Shown piece after piece: positions 25,801-37,300 of a stretch of 64,000 bases of DNA. The notes beneath the pieces were generated by a model, which worked only from the letters and a program-made list of their open reading frames with translations, searched no databases and had not been told where the DNA came from. Source of the DNA: Amphirosellinia nigrospora (taxonomy: Eukaryota; Ascomycota; Sordariomycetes; Xylariales; Xylariaceae); NCBI GenBank assembly GCA_004123355.1, contig SCHM01000002.1:7661569-7725568 (forward strand), read 5' to 3'. The first letter of the stretch is position 1, and every line of letters starts with the position of its first letter. Position numbers and translations under genes: made by a program.

Positions 25801-27045
25801 TTACAAGCTGTAAGACGACACATAATACTGCAAGGTATTAGTTTATCTCTAGGAACAAGGCCCAAATAACTTGTTCCGAGGGTTAGATGAACTTACAGTG
25901 ACAACTGAATCGTCTGCTTGAGGGTCGTCGTGATGCGGCACATAAACATACAAAATCAAGCATGATCGTCCGCAAAACACGCAATGACTCGGCCGTCTAG
26001 ACGTCCGACGCTGAGGACCTTGCTCCAATCTTTTCCGTCGACACGCACAGTAGCCCACTTGTTTGGGCCTTCGTTACGAAACCGCGTGCTAGGATGATCC
26101 TCGATGGCGCACGTCAACTGGCTGGGGTCCAGCTGCGGGTTCTCGAGCCCGTTCCACACGACTCGACATCAAGGGTATCAGTATCTAGGCGCAGGCGTAA
26201 ATCACCATGCATGTTGGCGCTGAGCTCGAGCTTTGGGTTCACGCTCGCGGCCGAGGCAGAGGAGGAAGCCGCTCGTGACGCGACGGCGAGTTTTGTGAAG
26301 CGGTCCGATATAGCCTTGAGCTGGAGCAGCGGCGGTAGTTGGATGTGGACATCTGGTTCCCGCACCTTGGGTTGCATGATGGTTTCGACTGTCTCTGGAT
26401 GGAGCACCCGGACCGGGATGTCTTGCGTGATGACCTTTTCGCGCTCACGCTGCAAACTTGTCTCGAGAGGCTCGGCCGCAAAGACGCTGTCGTCGTCGTC
26501 ATTGAACGGGTCGATGCCAGGGGGGCGGGTGGCGGGGTTTGCGTTGAAGCGGGCGGCACCCTGAGGGGGGTTCGCGGGTGCGGTAGAGGTGGTGATGGTC
26601 ATGGAGAGAATGGGCATGCCATCTTTCTTGGTCAGGCGAAGGGACGCCGAGACTGCATTGGTGGCAGATTTGAGAGCGCGTTGGAGCGGGACGAGCGGTA
26701 GTTCGAGGTTGATGGTGTTGTTCGGTTCGGCGGATTGGATCGTGTAATTGTCGAGGATGAAATCGATGGACAAGGAGCTGCACAGGAAAAAGGTCAGTCA
26801 GCAATGACGTGTTGGATCCACTTCTCGTCTTCAAGGTCACTCACGCCCAGACCTGAGATCCCGTGTCTGGGATCACGGTGAAGCGGACAGTCTCGTCGTC
26901 GAGGCGCACCCACGCGATTTTCTCGAGGGACGAGAGCGCTGCCACCAGCTCTGCCGAACCCCGTGTTAGCCTCCTACATTACCTGACTGGGGCAGGACGT
27001 ACTTGAGAATGTCCGCGTATTTCGTAGACTCGCTTTGAATCTCAT
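25801..27045 (-). CDS. HUS1: HUS1, checkpoint clamp subunit
   Basis: Part of the 9-1-1 (Rad9-Rad1-Hus1) sliding clamp that signals DNA damage in the nucleus. Exons on the minus strand are 27,045-27,003, 26,950-26,845, 26,777-25,897 and 25,827-25,801, with introns of 52, 67 and 69 nt. The N-terminus [13 protein letters not shown] is the classical Hus1 start. [18 protein letters not shown], the [12 protein letters not shown] segment and [15 protein letters not shown] follow. The last exon supplies YYVSSYSL, the typical end. The total is about 352 aa, usual for filamentous fungi. Two single-base losses, near 26,160 and 25,985 (before LILYVYVP), break the third exon. With them allowed, all phases fit. 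Since every part is conserved, sequencing error is the likelier cause. Confidence 0.9.
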
Positions 27046-27417
27046 GGTCAATGCTGCAAGTTTTGATGATGTTATCAAGATCTACCGTCACCAGCTAGTG
27101 TTGCATCTGAGATGCGATCTCAGGTGCGAAGGTCGGCGAGATGCATTAATTATCTTAATAGTAGCGTATCACTTAGCGTGGAGTTGCTCTATCTGGTGGC
27201 TCTATAATAGGGCGGGGGTCGCATTATGATCCACTCTCCGGCGCCGGCAAGCTCCCTGCTAGTGCCTAGTTAGCTAGGTACCTGAACGAAGACATCTACC
27301 CCGCCATCCACTCATCAACTCAAAATATCGTCACAACCCCGCCGTGTCCTACCGACCTATATTTGAGGCAGGTGTCATAATCCAGTAGAAACCGAAAAGT
27401 GAAAGACCAGGCCAAGC
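27046..27417. other. Intergenic, upstream of HUS1
   Basis: Divergent upstream region of HUS1 and the small plus-strand ORF. No gene and no clear element are seen apart from GC-rich GGCGGGGGTCGC near 27,210. Confidence 0.35.
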
Positions 27418-27813
27418 ATGGTCCGCAAGACGAAGACCATTAAGAAATTCGCAATCATGTCCGGGCCACTGTTATTCACAGAGCTTAACGCAGGTATTCT
27501 GAACCTTCCCGAATTTCAAGAAGCAGGATACCAAATACAAGCAAACTCCAGTTCCTCGTTCCTATCTCTAATACCATTCCGTGGCCACTGGACTCCCAAA
27601 CTCCGTAAAGGGTCAGCGGGTTGCCTCATGTCCCACCCTCAAGTAAATCAGACCAAATCGGCGGTCGGTCGTATAGAATATTTGCGTGATGTGGCCTGTA
27701 GCGTTTCAACAGACGAGGTTGTGATGCCATTCACAATGAGAGGGCTTGTAGTTTATATATGGGCAAGTTCCATCCTAGTGCTCAGGACATGGGCAACTGG
27801 GGGGATGGGGTAG
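27418..27813 (+). CDS. Doubtful ORF, 131 aa
   Basis: Starts at an ATG with a basic N-terminus (MVRKTKTIKKFAIM) and stays open for 131 codons, ending just past the stop codon of the convergent RING gene, with a 32-bp overlap. No domain is recognised and the sequence is not clearly protein-like after residue 30. It could be a first exon plus intron read-through, or chance. Confidence 0.2.
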   Translation: MVRKTKTIKKFAIMSGPLLFTELNAGILNLPEFQEAGYQIQANSSSSFLSLIPFRGHWTPKLRKGSAGCLMSHPQVNQTKSAVGRIEYLRDVACSVSTDEVVMPFTMRGLVVYIWASSILVLRTWATGGMG

Positions 27814-28715
27814 GGCTCCGCGGAACGCCTTCTTCGGTTCGGCATAGGGTTATAGAATCACGATGGCCGGTAAATGAGAAATCCACAGTATCATGACGAG
27901 CGGTACTGAGTGGCCGCGCAGACGCGGGAGCACCGCCGTCTAAATCGCGGATGAAAGTTCTATAATTCTCGCCCCGCGCACCTTCAGAAGCATAGTTACT
28001 CCGCCCTCTGAAGCCGGTCTGACGTAGCCTAGACTTGATGCCGGTCCGGCTACTTTCAGCATAGGTTGTCCCTCCTACCTCAACGGTGGGCGAGGCCGAC
28101 TGTTTCATTCTCTTCTCTCGCGCCGCAGCGGCGGCGGCTGCAGCAGCGATGGCTGCACAAGTAGTACACTCGCCTACGGTCTGTACATAGGGGTGAACGG
28201 GTGGTGGTGGGTCGGGTCGATTTGGGTGCCCCAGCGTCTAGATAGGCGGCGACGTGGTCGACCTTCGATATGAGGTGCAAATGGAGACCCGGGTGGTGAC
28301 GGGATCGGGGGTGACCACATTGTAATGGGGAGAACCGACGTGCAGGCAGGACGATCGGGTGTCCGCAGGGGTGTTTTGCTGTGGTGCGACAGATGGGACA
28401 GCTCGGGACAGAATGGGGATCGCGCTCAGCCGACTCTTGCAGCCATGTCTGGATGCAATGCGTGCCAAACTTGTGATTACAATGTAAATGCACCCATGAT
28501 TCCAGAATCCCTTCGGGGTTCATTACGCGACTGGATCGTGGCAGATGGGACATTCTTCGAGGGGGACTGCTGGGCCTCTATCTTCTCCTCTTGTTGCGTG
28601 TCGGGGCCGGTGATGGTGGCAGGTTCCGGTACGGCTCCGTCTCGGCGGTCCGATTTCCTGGAAGAAGCTTTTTGAGGAAACCTAGTTTCACTTTGGGGAA
28701 TTGGACTGTCGGCAT
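27782..28715 (-). CDS. RING-H2 finger protein, frame-disrupted
   Basis: Probable ubiquitin E3 ligase. It starts MPTVQFPKVKLGFLKKLLPG. A RING-H2 core follows, with EECPICHDPVA supplying the first cysteine pair. WVHLHCNHKFGTHCIQTWL supplies the C-H-H-C part, and CPICR the last pair. The C-terminal part has ECTTCAAIAAAAAAAAA and a Ser/Arg-rich tail without a second domain. The RING pieces lie in two frames and the tail in a third, so at least three indels separate them between 27,800 and 28,600. The zinc ligands themselves are all present. The substrate is unknown. Alternatively this is a pseudogene. Confidence 0.7.
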
Positions 28716-30441
28716 GGCTAACTTTTATGATAATGAGTGAATTGCGAGATGCACGAAAAGGAAAAGTGATGGTGTAAATGCTGAGATGCAACGCGTGATT
28801 GTTTCCTCCGACTAGTGCTTGTGGACGTAGATGTACTACGTGAGTGTTTTAGTCGAGGATGTGGCCCGGCCACTAATAAGGAAGTGGAGGAATTAACGCG
28901 ACGAGGGATACAATGGTATCAACAAGCCCGCACCACCACGGCCCCCAGTTGGTTGTCCGGGAGGAGAAGGACGGACGTCGGGTGACGCGACAGCTCAGCT
29001 CAGCTTCATTCACAATATGGTGATGAGTGATGGGCCAACTCGCTCGACCGTCAATAAACCCTAAGTCGGACGCAGACGAAGCCGACGAGTATAGATGGAA
29101 AAAATAGAAATGAAACTCTAATAGGGCTCGTCGAGATGGACAAATCGCCGCCGGGGCTAGCGGGTGTAGCGATGACGATGACGATAGATTGACCGCCTGA
29201 ACCTGTCGAGCTTGTTGAGTAAAGGTAGAATCATGAAGACGTAGGTAGCTATGGCCGGACGGTTGGGAGCAGCCACTGACTCGGTCGCTCGATCAGGCTT
29301 CAGAGTGTTGCATTCGCTCTGCTTGCATGGAGCCTCGGAGCCTTTTTGCTTATTACCTGCCTCAGATACTTTTGACACTTAGGTAGTTTGGTTGGGATGT
29401 GCACAGTATAGGGAGCCTGTGGTATTTGGCCGTTTGCTACAGACGGCCATCCAAAATTGGACCTTTGTGGCTTGAAACCTGTCTGGTACGAAACTTAATT
29501 CTCCTCTTTCTGGCTAGCGAAGCAGAGTCCGGATAACTCTAAATTGGAACCAGGGAGGGAGGAAATGTATGAGCGCTATTCGTACGGTGGCATCGGGTCG
29601 ATATATCGTCTGTCTGTCGAGATGTGCACTTTGGGGGGACATTGGGGGAATGCAGCTGACCATCGGGTTGCGAGCTGGTCAACTGCCCTCATTCGCCCGG
29701 TTCGGGGGCTAAGATGGGCATCAGGTGGTGTTTAGTCTGCATTGCTTATCCTGCTGAAGCTTTCCGCATTCGTCAACATTCGCAGGTCGGAAAGATAAGC
29801 TGGAATGTGCGTGCAGGCCACGTGCATGAGCCAAGGTCAATCAATGGGTGAATGATGAACGCTCTGAACAGCTTATTGTTGTTTGCCATCGTTGTCGAAA
29901 TTGAAGCCCCTATAACGTACATATAACCATTGTTATTTACCAACATTGATGCGCCCCTTGCATGCATTCAGCTGATATACTTGCAGACCCTGCCAATCCA
30001 AAGAATATAAAATGTTAATATCCTTCGGGTTCTGCGGTATCATGAAAAACAAGGCTTTCTTAAGATGGGAAAGTGACTTGATAAGCTGGGATAAACATAC
30101 ACGGAGGAAATGTTTGGCAGCGGGCTAGTCTGCTTGGACATCCAACAGGCCTCGCTAGATAGGGACTATTTCTATCAACAGAAATCAGATTGACGTTTCG
30201 AATAATGTGTATGGATATGACGTGAAGAAGTTTTGCTCGATGAACGGTTAAACTCTGCTCTAAAGTGATTGACGATGACGGCTTGTGGCATCATTAGACA
30301 CATCAAGTTCCTACATTAGCGTAGGCTTCCACACAGTAGTCCAGGAAATCGTAAAGTGATACGAGGTGTCCCCCCAATCAAGAATGATGATTAAATGTAA
30401 TATACAATAGACGTCAGCGGTGGAATGTCAACGCTTCCCCA
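28716..30441. other. Intergenic, nothing recognised
   Basis: About 1.7 kb with only short motif-free open frames. A GATGACGATGACGATAG tract lies at about 29,170. It probably holds the RING gene promoter on its left and the 3' flank of the next minus-strand gene on its right. Confidence 0.4.
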
Positions 30442-31043
30442 TTATCGTCGGTTCCGATTATCCCTGTCATCGTCGTTGTCGTCGCTATCATCTCGAAATC
30501 CTTCCTCTAGACTTGAGACAAACCCAGTCAGCCAAATAACGTCCAAGTTCACCCTCATCGCAAGTCCTGCCAGCACACGGGGTAGGTGTGCTTACTCTCT
30601 ACTCAGTCTTCGACTGCTATCAGCATGTTGGTGATGGGTGTCTAGCGAAAGCGCGTGCCGGCGGTCCTCGTCAACCTCGTTCAGTTCTTCGCCCTCCTCC
30701 GAGCTGAAGCCCACATCCGATTCATCATCGGCAACAACCACGCGATCTCTATTGCGCAATCTCCAATGCGACATTGACGATATCCACCGCGCTATCGCAT
30801 CTTGCATTCGTATACGTAATGAGATCGTTTGAGTCGAAAATGTATCGAGCGGGAGGTATTGGCTATATCGGTTTCGGTAGTACCGCCATAACGGAAGGAT
30901 AAGGTACGTCAGTAAGAGGAAGAGAACCAGCGATATGAGAGCCGGTATCAGCAATGTCTACACGATTAGCGAGTGTCAGCAAGGAAGCATGAATAGGTCG
31001 TCGGAGAGGGCGCTACCTTGATGATGGAGATTGTGGCCCCCAT
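30442..31043 (-). CDS. Small single-pass membrane protein, 152 aa, intact
   Basis: Exons on the minus strand are 31,043-31,017 (MGATISIIK), 30,957-30,596 and 30,511-30,442. Introns are 59 and 84 nt with GTAGCG and GTAAGC donors. Phases close perfectly, giving 152 codons plus stop. A hydrophobic helix (about residues 10-28, LLIPALISLVLFLLLTYLIL) is followed by a basic WRYYRNRYSQYLP patch and a long acidic tail ending SRDLEEGFRDDSDDNDDDR. The layout suggests an N-terminal anchor with a cytosolic acidic tail. I know it only as the sort of small uncharacterised protein conserved in Pezizomycotina. For the last splice I chose the acceptor after CTCAAG because it gives the longest sensible tail. 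Confidence 0.75.
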
Positions 31044-34000
31044 CGTAACTGCGAGAGAGCTATCTCTCTCTATTTAACGATGGCGTAGGCTAGATGATGG
31101 GCTGGGTGATGGGGATAACGATACTTGAAATCCCCCAGCCCGGAATGCGGATCGCGTTCGATGGTTGCTGACGATGCTAAGGTGCGCAGGGGGTAGAATC
31201 GGAGTACCGGTAAACCCCGAGAAGTCGGCTTGGTAGAGATCACCTCAAGGTGGTCTTCGCGCGCACCTGGTTAACAACGAGGCTGAGGGAGCAAAGGCTT
31301 TAGCTTAGCACTCCTATCCGAACAGAGTTGCGAAACTGTCGCCGACAAGACTATTGTGTAGATGGAAGGTAGGAATAGGTAATAAAAGTATAATACAGCC
31401 GTAACCGCATTGGCCACAATTTACAGGGGCCGGCCCTCTTGCGACCGCGTCTAAGAAGCTACACTAAATAAGCTACATGAAAATGAACGCTTTCAACATA
31501 CACTGATTATAAAGAACGTTCTTTAATTTTCAAGTTGCGTAGGTATCAATAGATAGCGGTAATTACTCGGTATGGTGATACAATGTTGGATTTGTTGCAA
31601 TATACACATTGGAAGGGCGACGACGATTACGTCTCACCAATTATCAGGACGCAGGTTGGAAGAAAGCGTCACGGAACCTTCCTAGTAACAGGTACGATAC
31701 ACGCGCATTGAACCCCCAATCTGCCGGTCTTATCTATCATGGTGTAAAGGGGCAATATTTGATGTTAAGCGTTTTCATATTATCATGTCCCAAGCCTCTC
31801 TACTCAATTTCTATTAACTACTTCGATTGATAATTTCCATTTTATACTGGGTTAGCTGCCTTTAACCTTATTTTATACATAATTAGACATTGTCTGTCTT
31901 ATTTAAACTCTACAGCCCCCAACCTTGAAATGCATCACTTTGTCTCAATGTCGCCTTAATCGAATCCATAAGTAAATTACCCCATGTGAGGTGGCCTGAA
32001 ATCTTATCTACCTAGGTAAGAAGTCTAGTTTTAAGAGTGCTCCAACGTTGTGACCATCACAGGTTGGCATTGATCTGACACAACAATACATGATGTCATG
32101 GCAGTTCCGATTTATTTTGCCGCACAACTTCATAGAAATTTACTCTAAGCTCGGAAGTTCGGCGTCCAAAGAATCTCGCTCTGGCAATCGCTTGGTGAAG
32201 CGATGACGCCCTGGTTTGCTGAAGAAATTTGCTTGACATCTAAAGTTAGCCCCTACGAGCGGCAATAGGTAAGGAGATAAAAACTCACATTCCTCCGATC
32301 CCTAGAATGAGCCTATGCCAAAAGTTAAAATTACTGCTCTGATGTCTTACTGATAATGGGACGACTTATGCGGTTCTAATTCATAGGACGTTAACTCCAG
32401 GTCTGACTATTGCTTGGTGATCTATGCAAAAAATATAAAAATAGCCTTCCTAAACATAGCAACTTATATCTATAGACAATCAATCTCTCCTCAGTCTTAT
32501 TTGCATGTTTGTTCTGCACTAAATCTAGAACTGCACCTACCCATTACACAGAATATCGCCTCACATCAAGCATCGATATTCCAATATAGATATTAGATAG
32601 GTCTATTGGCGAGTTCATAAGTTGATGGAGTACGATAATCGTTGGCTGCATTCTATCCTTGGCCCTATTGTGCATTTATCTGTCAATTACTCGGGTTGAT
32701 AGGCATTATACTAGGTAGTAAGATATCAGATATCTTTCGCCAGCACAGTGACTTAATGACATGGGCGAATTCCTTTGCCAATCCTTTCGCCGTACCCCAA
32801 TGCTACGTATCGGAAGCTAAGGGGTCATGTTCCATTTATCGTTTCAGGTTCGTTCACCATCGGCTCTATCCATGCCACGTCGGTAGATATACTATGTATA
32901 TGTCATGGGGAACGTATGAGGGATGTCTATCCCGTCGGTGACAAACGGCTTGGGATAAATATTGGCCAATTCGCATTAGAGAGAAGTACACTTCATAAGC
33001 AAGTGGTTCGTGTGACTTTTGATGTTTTACACCTCGATAGTCTATCTAGGTACTTCTCCATCGAGTTGATAGTAAACCTACCTTACATACCTACATGAGG
33101 TTGGGGAGGGTTAGAACCAACTTGGAACATGGTGACTACTACTTCGGGATCTTGGCCCCTGGATCGCACATGGGGCTAGAAACGTGATCGCTGAAAATAC
33201 CAATACTAATTCTAGATTTGGATTAATAAAGTGGCACTCAGATTAGGTACACTGTTTACTGAAGTACACAGGCCCAACTACACACCCCATCGCTGTCCTT
33301 AGGTGCCTTCTAGGTACTAGGTAGTGTGCTGGGGTCCATTCCTCATTGGCTGCGTCGGTGAGCACTGCAACCGCCAAACATCAACCCCAGCAACCAATGC
33401 CAATGCGTAAAACCACCCCTGTAGGCACCTATTAATTTTTGGCACCACACCATTGCGCTAGAGATCATGTATTATGTACTAGATTATAGCACATTGCCTG
33501 CATATACACAGGGTTAATGCCAGTGTATCTGGGTACCTCCCGTCCAAACCCCCAGGCCGAATCGACTGTGGCGGCCCCTTCTCGATTCACTGGTCCATCG
33601 ATACATGGCATCTTGAACCTCCTTTGACCAGCTCCTGCGCACCATTGACCCTATCCACCCAAGGTGCGCTTCGGCTTATCGTGCTTGGTCCCTCCCTTCC
33701 TTTCCGTGGGTTTCGCAGACGGCTTTTCCTTCAATGCCGCCAGCCCACCTGTTTTGAACGACGTCGGCGCTGTTCTCACTTGATATAGCCTCACTTTGTC
33801 CACACCTTCTGTTTGGCCTACACAGGTACATATTTATATTTCGCCTCCCCTCGACTTTCGTTCTACATGTACAAGTACGTCTACCCAGGATTCATATCTA
33901 GTACATCCCGATACCGCGGGGGTCTCATCTTGGCCCATTTCCAATCAGACTTGACTTGACTGGACGGGCACTTTTTTAAGCCACTGCGCCAACACAACAC

Positions 34001-34343
34001 CACCCTCGATCCCTGATTGTCGCTTCATCGCCCGACTCGATGCTGATCTCTGGTTGGCTTGTGCAGATCCTCGTTCGACCTCATATCTTTGAATACCCCT
34101 GTACAACAAACAGTATCCAAAGCGCTGCTCATTGTGCGGGAACATGATGTTCTCCGGTTTGCGACTGCAGCCTCCAGTACATTGACGACGACCCGCTTGC
34201 GACGTTAGACCATCGTGTCCCGATCTTCAGCCCCTCCCTCAAACCTGGTCCTGTATTGCATTGGACAGTCTGCGCTCGGATAAAGTCGTTGTTTGAAGGG
34301 CATCGGGATAGCGGCGGTCTCGTGTCCTCCCTATAGTGTAGAT
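31044..34343. other. Large intergenic region upstream of the formin
   Basis: 3.3 kb without a recognisable gene. Open frames at 31,609, 32,414, 32,642 and 32,775 lack ATG starts or motifs. The last kilobase (33,300-34,343) is pyrimidine-rich with many short CT tracts. It probably includes a long 5' leader and promoter of the formin gene. Confidence 0.45.
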
Positions 34344-37300
34344 ATGTCTTCTGGCGGTAAAGGATTCTTCTCCCGAAGCAAACACAGGAGTGAAAAGCGG
34401 CATACAGGTAGTGAGGAGGGCCGCTTCTTAGCTCCTGACTACGAACCGTCGGTGCGTTCGTCTCGCCACACACGGGAGTCGTCCGTTGCGTCTCTCGATC
34501 GGCCGAGCTCCCCCGAGGCCGGCGTGAACAACTCCGCTGGGGTCATAACCTCCATTCCCTATGGCAACGCACCAAACGAGCGAAACCCAGCGTCCGCCGA
34601 TTATCTCGCTCGGCCCGATCAAATGCCTTCCCGGCGCGATCCCTTGCCCCATCAACTAAACAAAGGCACCGCCGACTACCACCAGTACCCTTCTGTTGAT
34701 GCAAACGGTTCCGCCGGCTCCCACCTCTCCGGCCAACGCCCGCCAACTGGATCTTCGAATATTACCATGGCGTCCACTGGTCGTCAAACGCAATTCCAGC
34801 AATGGGGACCCCAACAAGCCGCCGGTCAAGCACCTCGGGGCAGCTCAAGCAGTTCAGCTGCGTTTAACGAAAGATGGGACTCTCTACCTGGCTGGGGTCA
34901 GCCAGGCCACGGCAGGACTTCACGGCAGAGTGATCAGTCTAGCATCTTCTCAGGTAACGGCCAACCTTCAGACTCCGTCTGGTCCAACAAACGCTTATCC
35001 AGAACAGCACTCCCCAGTGCAACCTCGCAGAGTTCGGTTACCTCTAGTAGAGACTCGCATCGATTAACTAAATTTCCTGGCTCCCCGGCACAGCTACAAC
35101 CCGGTGGCCCAGATGGCTTTTCCCTCACGCGACCTGACGATGATCGACTCACTGAACAGATGTTTTACGAACTGATGCAGAAGCGCGGATGGCACAATCT
35201 TCCTGAACAGGCAAGACGGCAAATGCAGGCATATCCGTCTTCCAAAAAATGGACCCTTATTTATCAAGATCGTTTAACTGAGTGGCAGGGTGATCAAAAA
35301 CGGAGGCAGACTGCGCGAGCTGGCCAATATTCAAATGTCGACATTACTGCAAATTCTGACGAGGAGGGCTCTCCCGAATGGTATGTTCGCAAAGTAATGG
35401 AGAACAGTCTGGACTCGAAGGGCCTAGGTAGTCTCGAGTCAATCTGAGGACACAACAGATCGGTTGGGTGAAGCGCTTCATCGAATGCCAGGGGCAGGTG
35501 GCTCTCACCAACGTTCTGCTGAAGATAAACCGGAAGACTGCTGTTGGGCCAGCTGCGCCCGCCGATTCCAAACAAAGCGACAAGAACCTCGATAAAGAAT
35601 AATATTATAAAGTGTTTGAAGGCTCTGTTAAACAACAAGTACGGTGCTGACGATGCTCTGGCTCACCAACAAGTCGTCGTGGCTCTTGCAACGTCGCTCA
35701 TCTCGCCAAGGCTTACAACGCGGAAACTTGTCAGCGATGTTTTAACTTTCCTCTGTCACTGGGAAGACGGCAATGGCCACCTTAAGGTTATCCAAGCTAT
35801 GGATTATGTCAAATCACAGCAAAATGAGAATGGCAGATTTGACGCGTGGATGCGGTTGGTTGAAGTTACAGTGGACGGTCGAGGGAAAATGGGGAGCCTC
35901 GTCGGAGCTAGCGATGAGGTTCGAACTGGCGGCATTGGCATGGAAAACCTCCTGATGGAATATGCTGTGGCAACTCTGATCCTAGTGAACATGATTATCG
36001 ACGCGCCAGAAGGAGATCTCCAGCTACGTATGCATATTAGGGCCCAGTTTGGTGCCTGCGGGATCAAACGGATCCTCACCAAAATGGAAGGGTTCCAATA
36101 CGACCTGCTAGACAAGCAAATCGAACATTTCCGCTCAAATGAGGCCATCGACTATGAGGACATGCTCGAGCGGGAGAACAGTAGTATCAAAGATAGTATC
36201 GAGGGCGAAGTAAAGGATTTGAACGATCCCACTCAGATCGTGGATGCCATTCAACAACGCTTACAGGGCACCAAAACTCAGGACTATTTTGTTTCTGCTC
36301 TTCAACATCTTCTCCTCATCCGTGAAAATGACGGAGAAGAGCGGTTGCGTATGTTCCAGCTTGTCGATGCAATGCTCAGCTATGTTGCTATGGATAGGCG
36401 ACTGCCGAACTTAGATCTTAAGCAAAGTCTTAATTTCACAGTACAGAATCTTCTGGACAAACTCCACACAGATTCTGAAGCTCGGCAAGCACTGGATGAG
36501 GCTCTTGAGGCTCGCCAGATTGCCGAGGCTGCCATGGCTGAGCGAGATGAAATGAAGGCAAGAGTTGAGCTTGGTGCCGATGGATTTAGTAGCTAAGCTA
36601 CAAAGGCAGCTGGACGAGCAAGCTCGCTTCATCGAGGCCCAAAAAAGACAAGCCGATGGACTTAAAGCGGAGGTTGAGAATATGCAGACAGTCCGTGCGA
36701 AAGAGGCTCAACGTTATGAGCTGGAGACACGTGAGCTTTACCTAATGCTGAGAGATGCGCAAGATGTCGCTGCCTCACAGGCCGCAAAGGGCGCCGTCGG
36801 CGACAAGCCGGCCGAAGAGGATCCCACTCGAATGCAAGGCATCCTCGATCGTGAAAGACTCATGGACCGACTTGCTATGCAACTGGAGCGGCAAAAGACA
36901 CAGTATAAGCTCGAAGGTCGTGTCTGGGGCGAAGCTGTAGGTCCATCCGATCGGCTACGTGCCCTTCGTGAGGAGATGGAGGGTTTCGATGATTCTTACC
37001 CTGACGCCCCTGAAGGAGCTGGACTGCCGCCACTTGGTGTATCTGGTGGGGTTCTCGGGTCAGTCAGGCGGAATACTAAAATCCCAAGAAAACCCGTGGG
37101 TACTCAGTCAGGTACCGATGGCGCCCGCGTTGAGGACGATGACGATGAAACTATCTATGAGAAACCTAGGGTGGTGGAGATTAGAAGGCCTGTGATGGAC
37201 CCTAAACAAGCAAGTAATCTCATCAATGAGATTCGAGCAAAGGGTAGAAAAGAGGATGAGAGTGATTCTGACGCCGGGGACGGCGCTACCACAGGTCCTT

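Noticed and set aside
26339-26701. Plus-strand frame inside HUS1
   Set aside because: It is antisense to the conserved third exon of HUS1 and has no motif of its own.
32642-33098. Overlapping open frames upstream of the formin
   Set aside because: They begin at TTG, not ATG, overlap each other and show no family signal.
34129-34473. Minus-strand ORFs over the formin start
   Set aside because: Antisense to the leader and N-terminus of the formin and without known motifs.
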